The notes under the pieces: generated by a model
Told to the model about the DNA's origin: nothing
The model's database searches: none
What the model saw: only the letters and a program-made list of their open reading frames with translations
NCBI RefSeq assembly: GCF_040544555.1
Contig: NZ_JBEPKD010000001.1
Span: 1 to 64,000, forward strand
DNA from: Halalkalibacter oceani
Lineage (GTDB): Bacteria > Bacillota > Bacilli > Bacillales > Bacillaceae_D
Direction of reading: 5' to 3'
DNA: 64,000 nucleotides
Part shown: piece by piece, positions 33,760-41,571 of the stretch
Numbering within the stretch: position 1 is the stretch's first letter
How the letters are laid out: each line of letters begins with the position of its first letter
Program-made: the position numbers and the translations under genes

Positions 33760-34875
33760 ATGCGAGTAGGAGTGCCGAAAGAAATCAAAAACAATGAGAA
33801 TCGAGTAGCGATGACGCCGGCCAGTGTGATGAGTCTTGTTCAGGCCGGGCATCAGGTGACCGTCGAAACAAATGCTGGACTTGGCAGCGGCTTTGACGAT
33901 GAGGCGTACCGTCAGGCCGGAGCCGAAATTGAAGAGGACTGTGCGCTCATTTGGGAAAAGGCCGATATGATCATGAAAGTGAAAGAACCGCTTCCTAGTG
34001 AGTATCGCTACTTTCGTGAAGGACTCGTGCTGTTCACCTATCTTCATTTAGCAGCGGCACCTGAATTAACGAAGGCGCTTGTCGAAAGCGGCGTGACGGC
34101 CATTGCCTATGAGACGGTGCAAGTTGGCCGGACGCTGCCGCTCTTGACGCCGATGAGTGAAGTGGCCGGGCGGATGTCGGCGCAAATCGGTGCACAATTT
34201 CTTGAAAAGCAGTACGGCGGCATGGGAATTTTATTATCCGGTGTTCCAGGCGTCTCGCGGGGAAATGTAACCGTGATCGGCGGCGGCGTTGTCGGGACAA
34301 ATGCTGCTAAAATTGCGATGGGGCTTGGCGCGAATGTGACGATTATTGATTTGAGTCCGGAACGCCTGCGCGAGCTCGATGATTTGTATGGTTCCGATAT
34401 TCAGACGTTAATGTCGAATCCGCTGACGATCGCTGAAGCAGTGGCGAATTCCGATCTTGTTATTGGAGCGGTGCTGATTCCCGGGGCGAAAGCGCCGAAG
34501 CTCGTGACGGAGGAAATGATTAAGCAGATGCGCCCGGGCTCTGTCGTCGTCGATGTGGCGATTGACCAGGGGGGCATTATTGAGACTGTGGACCGGATTA
34601 CGACTCATGATGAGCCGACGTATACGAAGCATGATGTCGTCCATTATGCGGTTGCCAATATGCCGGGAGCAGTGCCGCGGACGTCGACGATTGCCTTAAC
34701 AAATGTCACGCTGCCGTACGCCCTGCAAATTGCCAACAAAGGGGCTGAACAGGCTCTGCTTGAAAACAAAGCGCTTCAGCTCGGATTAAATATTGCAAAA
34801 GGTCATGTCACCTACGAGGCCGTTGCACGTGACTTAGGCTATTCCTATGTAGCGGCAGAGCAGGTTTTCTCTTAA
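33760..34875 (+). CDS. ald: Alanine dehydrogenase
   Basis: Ald interconverts L-alanine and pyruvate with NAD and is needed for normal sporulation and alanine use. The 371-residue protein has the conserved start VGVPKEIKNNENRVAMTP, substrate residues Lys in MKVKEPLP and His in TYLHLA, the Rossmann GGGVVGTNAA and the VAIDQGG and HYAVANMPGAVPRTST blocks. ATG 33760 lies 7 nt after AAAGGAGG; ATG 33754 would be too close. The terminator follows. Confidence 0.97.
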   Translation: MRVGVPKEIKNNENRVAMTPASVMSLVQAGHQVTVETNAGLGSGFDDEAYRQAGAEIEEDCALIWEKADMIMKVKEPLPSEYRYFREGLVLFTYLHLAAAPELTKALVESGVTAIAYETVQVGRTLPLLTPMSEVAGRMSAQIGAQFLEKQYGGMGILLSGVPGVSRGNVTVIGGGVVGTNAAKIAMGLGANVTIIDLSPERLRELDDLYGSDIQTLMSNPLTIAEAVANSDLVIGAVLIPGAKAPKLVTEEMIKQMRPGSVVVDVAIDQGGIIETVDRITTHDEPTYTKHDVVHYAVANMPGAVPRTSTIALTNVTLPYALQIANKGAEQALLENKALQLGLNIAKGHVTYEAVARDLGYSYVAAEQVFS

Positions 34876-34905
34876 AAAAACAGTGTAATGATTCTTTCCC
34901 ACAGC

Positions 34906-34956
34906 GGGATGTCTTTAGAAGGTCATGGGTCATGACGATTCGAGGCATCCTTTTTT
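34906..34956 (+). terminator. Terminator of ald
   Basis: GGGATGTC pairs with GGCATCC (one bulge) around an inner perfect stem GTCATG/CATGAC, followed by six T at 34951-34956. Confidence 0.75.
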
Positions 34957-35058
34957 CGTGTGGAGCGAGAAAAAAATCATCATCACTTTTCCTTGGCACC
35001 TATGGTAAAATCAAGGGAGAAAGCGGATAAGATTTTTACGGAAAAGGTAGTGAATGCA

Positions 35059-35253
35059 ATGGAAACAAAAGACGCAGAGATGATATTGAACCAGCTTCGT
35101 CAAGGAGAGATTGAAGCTTACCGCGTAACGAAAGCGGATTTTCTGTCTTTTCGGGCTGTGTTGACGAATCAGGAAGATTTTTTGCATTTTCGGGGAAATG
35201 CCCAGCATGGCGGCGAGACGATCTATACCTATGAGCCTGGCTGGACGAAATAA
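35059..35253 (+). CDS. Hypothetical protein, 64 aa
   Basis: ATG 35059 follows GAAAAGG at 11 nt. The 64-residue product (METKDAEMILNQL, then VTKADFLSFRAVLTNQED) is mixed helix and strand with no membrane segment and resembles small conserved bacilli proteins next to kinB-like genes. The same frame is open upstream to ATG 34960 or 35002, but those lack binding sites. Not recognised. Confidence 0.6.
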   Translation: METKDAEMILNQLRQGEIEAYRVTKADFLSFRAVLTNQEDFLHFRGNAQHGGETIYTYEPGWTK

Positions 35254-35292
35254 AAAGCTGGCCGTATTTTAAAAGAGAAAGGTGTTACGACA

Positions 35293-35325
35293 ATGTATGT
35301 TAGAGAAGAAGAGCTGAAGACTTAA
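35293..35325 (+). CDS. Ten-codon leader ORF coupled to the kinase gene
   Basis: ATG 35293 with AAAGGTG 7 nt upstream encodes MYVREEELKT and stops at TAA 35323-35325. The A of that stop is the first base of the kinase ATG (TAATG). The kinase itself has no good ribosome binding site, so it probably relies on translation of this leader. Confidence 0.5.
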   Translation: MYVREEELKT

Positions 35326-36575
35326 TGTTCATAGAGTTATTATTGCAGATGATTTATATTTTCTTCCCTATATTATTCTATTATTCGTTGTTGCGCCATT
35401 ATCCGCGACTTAAGCGCTATCATTCTATTTTAATTGGGATTATATGCGGAATTTCCATCTGGCTTTGTATGACATTTCCGATTACATTTCTCACTGGCGG
35501 ACTGCTCGATGTACGCAGTGTGCCGTGGGTCGCCTCATTCCTATACGGCAATTTCATGGTCGGGACGATCTTAACGGTTCTGATGATCGCCTATCGCCTG
35601 ACGCTTGGCGGTATGGGATTCTATGTCGTCCTGCTTGCCTATGTGTTATCCTATATTCTTATTTTCGTCTTTTTTAAAAATTATTTGCAATTCAGCTTTC
35701 GGAAGAAGATCCAATCGACGTGCTTGTTTATCGTCGTTCATTCGTTTTTAATTGTGCTGTTTATTCAACTCATCTTTCCGGCTTTACTGGATGAAATGAT
35801 ATGGTTTTATCTGTTTAATATCGGCTTGCATCTTGTGATGATGTGGGTTGTCGTATATATGATTGAGACGTTCCGTGAGAATGATTATCTACATATGGAA
35901 ATGCAAAAGTCAGAAAAGCTGTATATTATCGGACAAATGGCGGCAAGCGTCGCCCATGAAATTCGCAATCCGATGACGGTAGTCAGCGGTTTTATGCAGA
36001 TTCTCTCCAGGTCGGACGAATTGCCGGCCAAGCATAAAGAGCATATTTCGATTATGACGAATGAATTGGAGCGGGCTCAAATGATTATTAATGATTATTT
36101 GACATTGGCCAAGCCTCAAGTCGATAAGGCAGAGAAGATTGATTTATGCAAGGAAATGGAGCTGATCAGCCAAACTTTGTCTTCCTATGCTTTAATGAAC
36201 GGCGTGGAGCTTCGATTTGAAGGACAGGACGGCCAGAGCTTGACGACTTATGGAAGTCGTGAGAAGCTGCAGCAAGTGCTGATTAATATGATTAAAAATG
36301 CAATCGAGGCGAGCCCTGCTCACGGGGAAGTCACGATTTCGCTTTCAAAAGCGAGAGAGTGGGTGTACATTCGGATTATTGATAAAGGAGTCGGTCTGTC
36401 GGAGGATCAGCTTGCCCAAATTGGAACGCCTTTTTACTCGACGAAGGAAAAAGGGACAGGGCTTGGCTTAACGGTCTCTTTCAGTATTATTCGCAGCATG
36501 AACGGAACGATTGAAGTGACAAGTAAAAAAGGAGCAGGAACGACCTTTACGATCAGGCTCCCCGCTCATAGCTAG
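35325..36575 (+). CDS. KinB-like membrane sensor histidine kinase
   Basis: The 416-residue protein has five to six N-terminal membrane helices of the 5TM-5TMR_LYT type (residues 1-185) and a cytoplasmic kinase: H-box AASVAHEIRNPMTVV near 206, N-box QQVLINMIKNAIEAS near 315, G1 DKGVGLS, and G2 KGTGLGLTVS near 380. Domain order and length resemble KinB (428 aa), which feeds phosphate into the Spo0A relay and is inhibited by Sda. No response regulator lies next to it, which suits an orphan relay kinase. Start overlaps the leader ORF. Confidence 0.82.
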   Translation: MFIELLLQMIYIFFPILFYYSLLRHYPRLKRYHSILIGIICGISIWLCMTFPITFLTGGLLDVRSVPWVASFLYGNFMVGTILTVLMIAYRLTLGGMGFYVVLLAYVLSYILIFVFFKNYLQFSFRKKIQSTCLFIVVHSFLIVLFIQLIFPALLDEMIWFYLFNIGLHLVMMWVVVYMIETFRENDYLHMEMQKSEKLYIIGQMAASVAHEIRNPMTVVSGFMQILSRSDELPAKHKEHISIMTNELERAQMIINDYLTLAKPQVDKAEKIDLCKEMELISQTLSSYALMNGVELRFEGQDGQSLTTYGSREKLQQVLINMIKNAIEASPAHGEVTISLSKAREWVYIRIIDKGVGLSEDQLAQIGTPFYSTKEKGTGLGLTVSFSIIRSMNGTIEVTSKKGAGTTFTIRLPAHS

Positions 36576-36612
36576 AGCTGTCTCCGGATGATGGCGGAGC
36601 GCTGTAAGCCTA

Positions 36613-36648
36613 AAGCAAGCAGGCAAAAAGGCTCCTGCTTGCTTTTTC
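36613..36648 (+). terminator. Terminator of the KinB-like gene
   Basis: AAGCAAGCAGG pairs perfectly with CCTGCTTGCTT, followed by TTT. It abuts the stop of the convergent gene fragment. Confidence 0.86.
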
Positions 36649-37123
36649 AGCTAGGCGCTCCTGCTTGCTGCTTGCTAAGTAAAAACGCGGCGGTTTCATC
36701 CAGTTGCTGTTCAAGGGCGATCGGATCCTGGAAATAAAAAGAGTCCAAATCATATTTCATGACGCAGCCGACCTGCACGGCAGGAAGGTTCTGCCATAAC
36801 GGGCTGTTCTGAATGTCTTTCTTGTTCTCCTCTCCCAACTCCCGTACGCCAAGAAGAAGATAATCGGCTTCTGCAAGATACTCTGGTAAAACTTCAAGCG
36901 TCATCCCGGCCCAGCCAGCTTCAAAAGCTATCTCCTCAACCTTGACCGGAGCGCGTAAGCCCAGCTCGTTATATATGATTTCGCCACCGCGCCCATAGGA
37001 GGTGCCGTACAAGAACATTTCTTTTTCGCTGATTTCTAAAATGACGACTTTTTCATTTTTTTCTATCACGGATGCAAGCTTTTTTTCTTTTTGTCCACTG
37101 TTTTGTCGAAAGCAGCGAGCCAT
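36647..37123 (-). pseudogene. C-terminal fragment of a ferric-siderophore binding protein
   Basis: About 158 residues match the C-lobe of FecB/FhuD-type substrate-binding proteins: helix KKLASVIEKNEKVVILEIS, then YGTSYGRGGEIIYNELG, MTLEVLPEYLAEADYLLLGV and the final DPIALEQQLDE block. A full protein would be about 300 residues with a lipoprotein signal; the signal and N-lobe are gone. The only possible start, ATG 37123, has no ribosome binding site and lies 6 nt from a Fur box. A deletion between promoter and C-lobe is the simple reading. The permease genes next door look intact. Confidence 0.8.
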
Positions 37124-37129
37124 TAGTTT

Positions 37130-37148
37130 GATAATGATAATCGTTATC
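37130..37148. promoter_or_regulatory. Fur box 1 (truncated binding-protein gene side)
   Basis: GATAATGATAATCGTTATC matches 18 of 19 positions of the Fur consensus GATAATGATAATCATTATC. A minus-strand -10 (TATACT, 37168-37163) lies just upstream. Confidence 0.92.
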
Positions 37149-37226
37149 ACGATATTGAATGAAGTATACCGACGGTAAGCTGATCTGGCCAGAGCTATTT
37201 GCTTGACTATATATATAAGAAAGTTA

Positions 37227-37255
37227 TTGCGTGAAAGAAACAAGTACGGTACACT
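37227..37255 (+). promoter_or_regulatory. SigA promoter of the siderophore permease operon
   Basis: TTGCGT (37227-37232) and TACACT (37250-37255) are 17 bp apart, with Fur box 2 starting 4 nt downstream. Confidence 0.7.
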
Positions 37256-37258
37256 TAT

Positions 37259-37277
37259 GATAATGATTTTCATTATC
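37259..37277. promoter_or_regulatory. Fur box 2 (permease side)
   Basis: GATAATGATTTTCATTATC is a perfect inverted repeat GATAATGA/TCATTATC and differs from the 19-bp Fur consensus at two central bases. It covers the start site region of the permease operon. Confidence 0.92.
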
Positions 37278-37317
37278 GTATTAGTGTTGCTGCAACTGGA
37301 AAAGGATTGAGAACCGA

Positions 37318-38382
37318 ATGAAAAAGAGAAAAGACGGAGCTGCTGGAAATGAACAGCTTACTGATGGAGAAGCAGGCAAGGCAACCGGAAGGCCCGTTGT
37401 TTCAGTCGTGGTATTTGTTACTGGGCTGATCCTGCTGCTTGTTTCGTTAGCTGCCTCCATTTCGTTAGGAGCGGCTGAAATTGATTTTATCACTGTTTGG
37501 GAAGCGGTCTTTGCTTTTCAGCCTGATGTTACCGCACACCAGATTATTTATGAGCTGCGAATTCCGCGCTCGCTTGCGGCGCTGTTCGTTGGCGCTTTTT
37601 TGGCCGTCTCGGGAGCGATCATGCAGGGAATGACGCGAAATCCGCTTGCGTCCCCTTCGATCATGGGGGTGACCGATGGCTCGGCATTTGCGATTGCGCT
37701 TGCCTTTGCTTTCTTTCCAGGAACAAGCTATTTGGGGCTCTTGACCTGGTCTTTTGCCGGAGCAGGGCTTGGTGCGCTGATCGTCTTTGTCATTGGCAGC
37801 TTTTCGAAAAACGGCTTAACGCCGGTGAAGCTTGCCCTTGCCGGAGCGGCGGTCGGTGCTTTGCTAAGTGCGCTGTCCTCGGCAATTGCCATTCATTTTA
37901 ACGTTGCGCAGGATATCAGCTTCTGGTATGCCGGGGGTGTGGCCGGTACGAAGTGGATCAGCATCCAGCTTTTAGTCCCGGTCGCGATTATCGGGTTTTG
38001 CCTGGCGCTGCTTATCTCACGCTCCGTGACGGTGCTCAGTTTAGGAGAAGATGTAGCGAAGGGACTCGGGCAGCGGACATTTGTTGTGAAAACAATAGGC
38101 GTTCTCGTTGTTGTGCTGCTTACCGGAGCAGCTGTTTCGGTCGGAGGAGCGATTGGTTTTGTCGGACTTATCATCCCTCATTTGACCCGTTTTTTAGTTG
38201 GGGTTGATTATCGTTATATTATTCCGTGCTCCGCGGTGCTTGGGGGCTTGCTGCTTGTCCTTGCCGATATCGGTGCAAGAATGCTCAATCCTCCCTATGA
38301 AACACCTGTAGGCGTTATTACTGCCCTTATCGGCGTTCCTTTTTTCCTTTACCTTGCTCGTAGTGGAAGGAGGGGATTGTAG
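37318..38382 (+). CDS. Ferric-siderophore ABC permease 1 (FecCD family)
   Basis: The 354-residue membrane protein has about ten helices and the FecCD motifs RIPRSLAALFVGAFLAVSGA, MQGMTRNPLASPSIMGV and the cytoplasmic GLIIPHLTRFLVG coupling region. It resembles YfiZ/FeuB-type permeases and imports a ferric siderophore together with its partner. A hydrophilic N-terminal tail of about 25 residues precedes the first helix. Its stop overlaps the GTG of the next gene by one base. Control by Fur is shown by the box upstream. Confidence 0.92.
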   Translation: MKKRKDGAAGNEQLTDGEAGKATGRPVVSVVVFVTGLILLLVSLAASISLGAAEIDFITVWEAVFAFQPDVTAHQIIYELRIPRSLAALFVGAFLAVSGAIMQGMTRNPLASPSIMGVTDGSAFAIALAFAFFPGTSYLGLLTWSFAGAGLGALIVFVIGSFSKNGLTPVKLALAGAAVGALLSALSSAIAIHFNVAQDISFWYAGGVAGTKWISIQLLVPVAIIGFCLALLISRSVTVLSLGEDVAKGLGQRTFVVKTIGVLVVVLLTGAAVSVGGAIGFVGLIIPHLTRFLVGVDYRYIIPCSAVLGGLLLVLADIGARMLNPPYETPVGVITALIGVPFFLYLARSGRRGL

Positions 38383-39401
38383 TGAAAGGAACGGCGAATA
38401 AAAAAGCGTTGATCACAGTCGGGGCGATTGTCATCAGCATCATGCTTGTTTTTATCATTAGTCTTAATCTAGGGGTGATCCGGATTTCGCCTGGCGAAGT
38501 GTTTCGGACATTGCTCGGGGCAGGAACGGAGCAGCAGGCTCTTGTTCTGTTTGAATTCCGGCTGCCGCGGATGGTGATTGCTCTTTTAATTGGCGCGGGG
38601 CTGGCTGTGTCAGGAGCGATTTTGCAAGGCGTGTCACAGAATGGTCTTGCCGATCCGGGTATTTTAGGAATTAATACCGGTGCCGGCTTTGCTGTCGTGA
38701 TGTTTATCTTTTTCTTCGAAGGAGATATGGGCGGTCTTGGCACGCTGTCTATTTTTATCATGCCGTTGTTTGCGCTTGCCGGCGCTGCGCTTGCCGCCTT
38801 CCTCATTTATGTGATTGCTTGGAAGGATGGCGTAACACCGATCCGTCTGATTCTTGTCGGGATCGGGATTAATGCCGCTTTTTCCGCGCTGCTGATTTAT
38901 TTTCAGCTGAAGATGAATCCGAACGACTTTATGAGAGCGACGATCTGGCTTGCCGGTCAGATTTGGGGGACGGATTGGCGCTATGTGCTGGCACTGCTGC
39001 CGTGGATCGCGATTTTGATTCCACTCACCTTTTATAAAGCGCGCTATTTAAACGTGCTGCAGCTTGGTGATACGCTTGCTACCGGACTTGGCGCAAAGGT
39101 GGAAAAGGAAAGAAGGCTCCTGCTGTTTATTGCCGTGGCCCTGGCCGGGGCGTGCGTCGCCGTCGGCGGAGGTATTGCTTTTCTCGGCTTAGTCGCTCCT
39201 CATTTGGCGAGGAGGCTTGTCGGTCCAAAGCATCAATGGCTCATTCCGACATCTGCCTTACTGGGAGCCTTGCTGCTGCTCGTGGCTGATACGCTCGGGC
39301 GCAATTTGCTTGCCCCTTCGGAAGTTCCGGTTGGGATTGTCGTTGCGATTCTTGGGGCGCCGTATTTTATTTACTTATTAATGAAAACGAATGATGCATA
39401 A
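38382..39401 (+). CDS. Ferric-siderophore ABC permease 2 (FecCD family)
   Basis: The 339-residue second half of the permease heterodimer starts at GTG 38382 after GGAGGGG. It has the FecCD pattern: RLPRMVIALLIGAGLAVSGA, LQGVSQNGLADPGILGI and GLVAPHLARRLVG. Tight overlap with the preceding gene indicates translational coupling. The two paralogues differ in sequence and so form a heterodimer, as in YfiZ-YfhA. Confidence 0.92.
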   Translation: MKGTANKKALITVGAIVISIMLVFIISLNLGVIRISPGEVFRTLLGAGTEQQALVLFEFRLPRMVIALLIGAGLAVSGAILQGVSQNGLADPGILGINTGAGFAVVMFIFFFEGDMGGLGTLSIFIMPLFALAGAALAAFLIYVIAWKDGVTPIRLILVGIGINAAFSALLIYFQLKMNPNDFMRATIWLAGQIWGTDWRYVLALLPWIAILIPLTFYKARYLNVLQLGDTLATGLGAKVEKERRLLLFIAVALAGACVAVGGGIAFLGLVAPHLARRLVGPKHQWLIPTSALLGALLLLVADTLGRNLLAPSEVPVGIVVAILGAPYFIYLLMKTNDA

Positions 39402-39416
39402 GGAGGATCAGCACAG

Positions 39417-40241
39417 ATGGGAAAGCTAGAAACGAAGGATCTGGGCATTTCATATGGAGAGATTGAGATCGTCAAACAGCTGAATATTACAATACCGGAA
39501 GGCCAGGTCACGACGATTATTGGGCCGAATGGCTGCGGGAAGTCGACGATCTTAAAAACGATGTCCCGTTTGCTGAAGGCAAAGGATGGGGCTGTTTATC
39601 TTGACGGGAAAGCGATCCACCAGACGCCGACGAAGGAGCTGGCGCAGAAGATGGCGATCCTCCCGCAAACCCCGGAAGCACCGAATGGACTTACGGTTTA
39701 CGAGCTAGTGTCATACGGCCGCTTTCCTCATCAGAAAGGGTTCGGTAAGCTGAAGGCAGAAGACAGACGCGTGATCGAATGGGCAATTGACGTAACGGGA
39801 ATGAACGAATTTGCCGACCGGACGATCGATGCCCTGTCCGGGGGGCAGCGTCAGCGCGTATGGATTGCGATGGCGCTCGCTCAGGAGACCGATTTGCTGC
39901 TGCTTGATGAGCCGACGACATATCTTGATTTGGCTCACCAGCTGGAGGTTCTTCAATTGCTGGAACGTCTGAACAAAATTGAAGGGCGGACGATCGTGAT
40001 GGTCATTCATGATTTGAACCATGCGGCCCGCTTCGCTCATTATATGATTGCCTTAAACAAAGGAACGGTCATTAAAGAAGGGACAGCCAATGAAGTGATG
40101 ACTTCTGATGTGCTGCGAAAGGTATTTCAAATTGATGCGGAAATCGTCACCGATCCCCGGACAAATAAGCCGGTTTGCCTGACCTATGACCTTAGCCACG
40201 AGCAGGAAGACGTACGGCTCGCTACGCCTGTTTTGGCGTAA
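39417..40241 (+). CDS. Ferric-siderophore ABC transporter ATPase
   Basis: The 274-residue FecE-like ATPase has Walker A GPNGCGKST near residue 39, Q-loop ILPQTPEAP near 83, signature LSGGQRQRVW near 142, Walker B LLLLDEPTTYLD near 163 and switch His in VIHDLNHA near 198. It resembles YusV, the common ATPase for several B. subtilis siderophore systems. With its own binding-protein gene broken, it may work with a binding protein encoded elsewhere. Confidence 0.94.
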   Translation: MGKLETKDLGISYGEIEIVKQLNITIPEGQVTTIIGPNGCGKSTILKTMSRLLKAKDGAVYLDGKAIHQTPTKELAQKMAILPQTPEAPNGLTVYELVSYGRFPHQKGFGKLKAEDRRVIEWAIDVTGMNEFADRTIDALSGGQRQRVWIAMALAQETDLLLLDEPTTYLDLAHQLEVLQLLERLNKIEGRTIVMVIHDLNHAARFAHYMIALNKGTVIKEGTANEVMTSDVLRKVFQIDAEIVTDPRTNKPVCLTYDLSHEQEDVRLATPVLA

Positions 40242-40373
40242 TGAAGCATGAAAGGTCCCGGCTTGTGAGGCTGGGGCAACCAATGTGGTTTTGTCCCGGA
40301 TGCAGCGTTGATATTGGAAAAAGAGGTAGGGATTGGATAGTGAAACGAGGAGGAAATCTCGTTCATGTTTTGG
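40242..40373 (+). other. Intergenic stretch with small hairpins
   Basis: Between the ATPase gene and hairpin H4 lies GGGGCAACC (40273-40281), which pairs with GGTTTTGTCCC (40287-40297), and GAACGAGATTT/AAACGAG-like pairing near 40342-40364. The first is probably the operon terminator without a clear T-run. No gene is seen in 40242-40609. Confidence 0.45.
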
Positions 40374-40417
40374 GAGGCTGGGAAAAAGGTTGTTTTTTGA
40401 CCTTTTTCCCCAGCCTC
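40374..40417. terminator. GGCTGGG-family hairpin H4
   Basis: GAGGCTGGGAAAAAGGT pairs with ACCTTTTTCCCCAGCCTC (one bulge), with TTTTTT in the loop. It is attached to repeat copy 2 just as H3 is to copy 1. Confidence 0.75.
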
Positions 40418-40419
40418 TC

Positions 40420-40537
40420 TAAGCAATGAGCGGAACCGCCACGATCTTTTAAAGCCCGTTGTGAGTGGGTTTCTCACAACGGGCTTGTGGCGTGTGAAGC
40501 CATTGCCAGTAGGTCCAAAGCTAGTTTTGTCTCAAGC
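40420..40537 (-). repeat. 118-bp dispersed repeat, copy 2
   Basis: Reverse complement of 32505-32622 with two substitutions and no indel. It ends 72 nt before fabH. Its orientation relative to the hairpin H4 is the same as at copy 1, so the repeated unit is at least 118 bp plus an adjoining, more diverged hairpin of about 45 bp. Confidence 0.95.
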
Positions 40538-40609
40538 TTTTTTCTTTTACCTTTTTATCCTGTTGTGCTTTATAATGTTAACATACGATAGGCAAAGTAG
40601 GGTGGTTAC

Positions 40610-41554
40610 ATGAAGGCTGTTGGGATTACGGGGGTAGGCGTTTATCTACCGGAAGAAGTGGTAACGAATAAAGATTTGGAAGAAATGGTTGAAACGAGTG
40701 ATAAATGGATTCAAACGCGGACAGGAATAAGGGAAAGAAGGGTGGCGAACAGGGAAACCGATACATCCGACATGGCGATTTCAGCGGCAAAACAGGCGCT
40801 TAATGATGCCGGGCTGGCGGCTAAGGAGATTGATTTCATTATTGTTGCTACAGCGACACCTGATCATGCTGTTCCGTCCGTTGCTTGTCTCGTGCAGCAG
40901 GCACTCGGGATTGAGGATGTGCCGGCAATGGATGTCAGCGCAGCATGCTCGGGCTTTATTTATGCCCTTGTGACGGGCAAGCAGTTTATCGAAACGAATA
41001 CATATGAGCACGTTCTTATTATCGGAAGTGAAAAATTTTCTAAAATTGTCGACTGGACGGACCGCAATACGTGTGTCTTATTTGGAGACGGGGCCGGGGC
41101 TGTGATTTTAAGTGAAGTGTCGGCGGGCAAAGGGATTTTATCATTTGAGCTTGGCGCTGACGGCCGAGGGGCGGAGCATTTGCTCGTGTCTTCGGAAAGC
41201 GGCTATGTCGAAATGAAAGGCAGGGAAGTGTTCAAGTTCGCAGTAAGGCAAATGCCTGAATCGAGCCTTGAGGTCGTAAGGCGCGCTGGACTGACGAATG
41301 AGGATGTTGATTTTCTCGTGCCGCATCAGGCGAATCTCCGCATTATTGAGGCGGCAAGAGAGCGGCTGAGCCTCGCGCCGGACAAGGTGGCAGCGACCGT
41401 GAAATGGCACGGCAATACATCGGCAGCTTCGATTCCGCTCGCTTTGTTCGCAGAGCTGCAGGCTGGCAAGATTAAGGATGAAGATATTGTCGTCATGGTA
41501 GGGTTTGGCGGAGGACTTACGTGGGGAGCCGTCTGTTTAAAATGGGGGAAATGA
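40610..41554 (+). CDS. fabH: Beta-ketoacyl-ACP synthase III FabH
   Basis: FabH condenses a short acyl-CoA with malonyl-ACP to start fatty acid synthesis; in bacilli branched primers are preferred. The 314 residues hold the catalytic Cys in MDVSAACSGF near 112, His in PHQANLRI near 240 and Asn in WHGNTSAAS near 270. The N-terminal GVGVYLPEEVVTN and the TRTGIRERRVA loop are typical. It precedes fabF as in B. subtilis. TATAAT at 40571-40576 is a promoter -10 candidate; no FapR operator was recognised. Confidence 0.96.
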   Translation: MKAVGITGVGVYLPEEVVTNKDLEEMVETSDKWIQTRTGIRERRVANRETDTSDMAISAAKQALNDAGLAAKEIDFIIVATATPDHAVPSVACLVQQALGIEDVPAMDVSAACSGFIYALVTGKQFIETNTYEHVLIIGSEKFSKIVDWTDRNTCVLFGDGAGAVILSEVSAGKGILSFELGADGRGAEHLLVSSESGYVEMKGREVFKFAVRQMPESSLEVVRRAGLTNEDVDFLVPHQANLRIIEAARERLSLAPDKVAATVKWHGNTSAASIPLALFAELQAGKIKDEDIVVMVGFGGGLTWGAVCLKWGK

Positions 41555-41571
41555 ACGAAAGGAGCATAACG

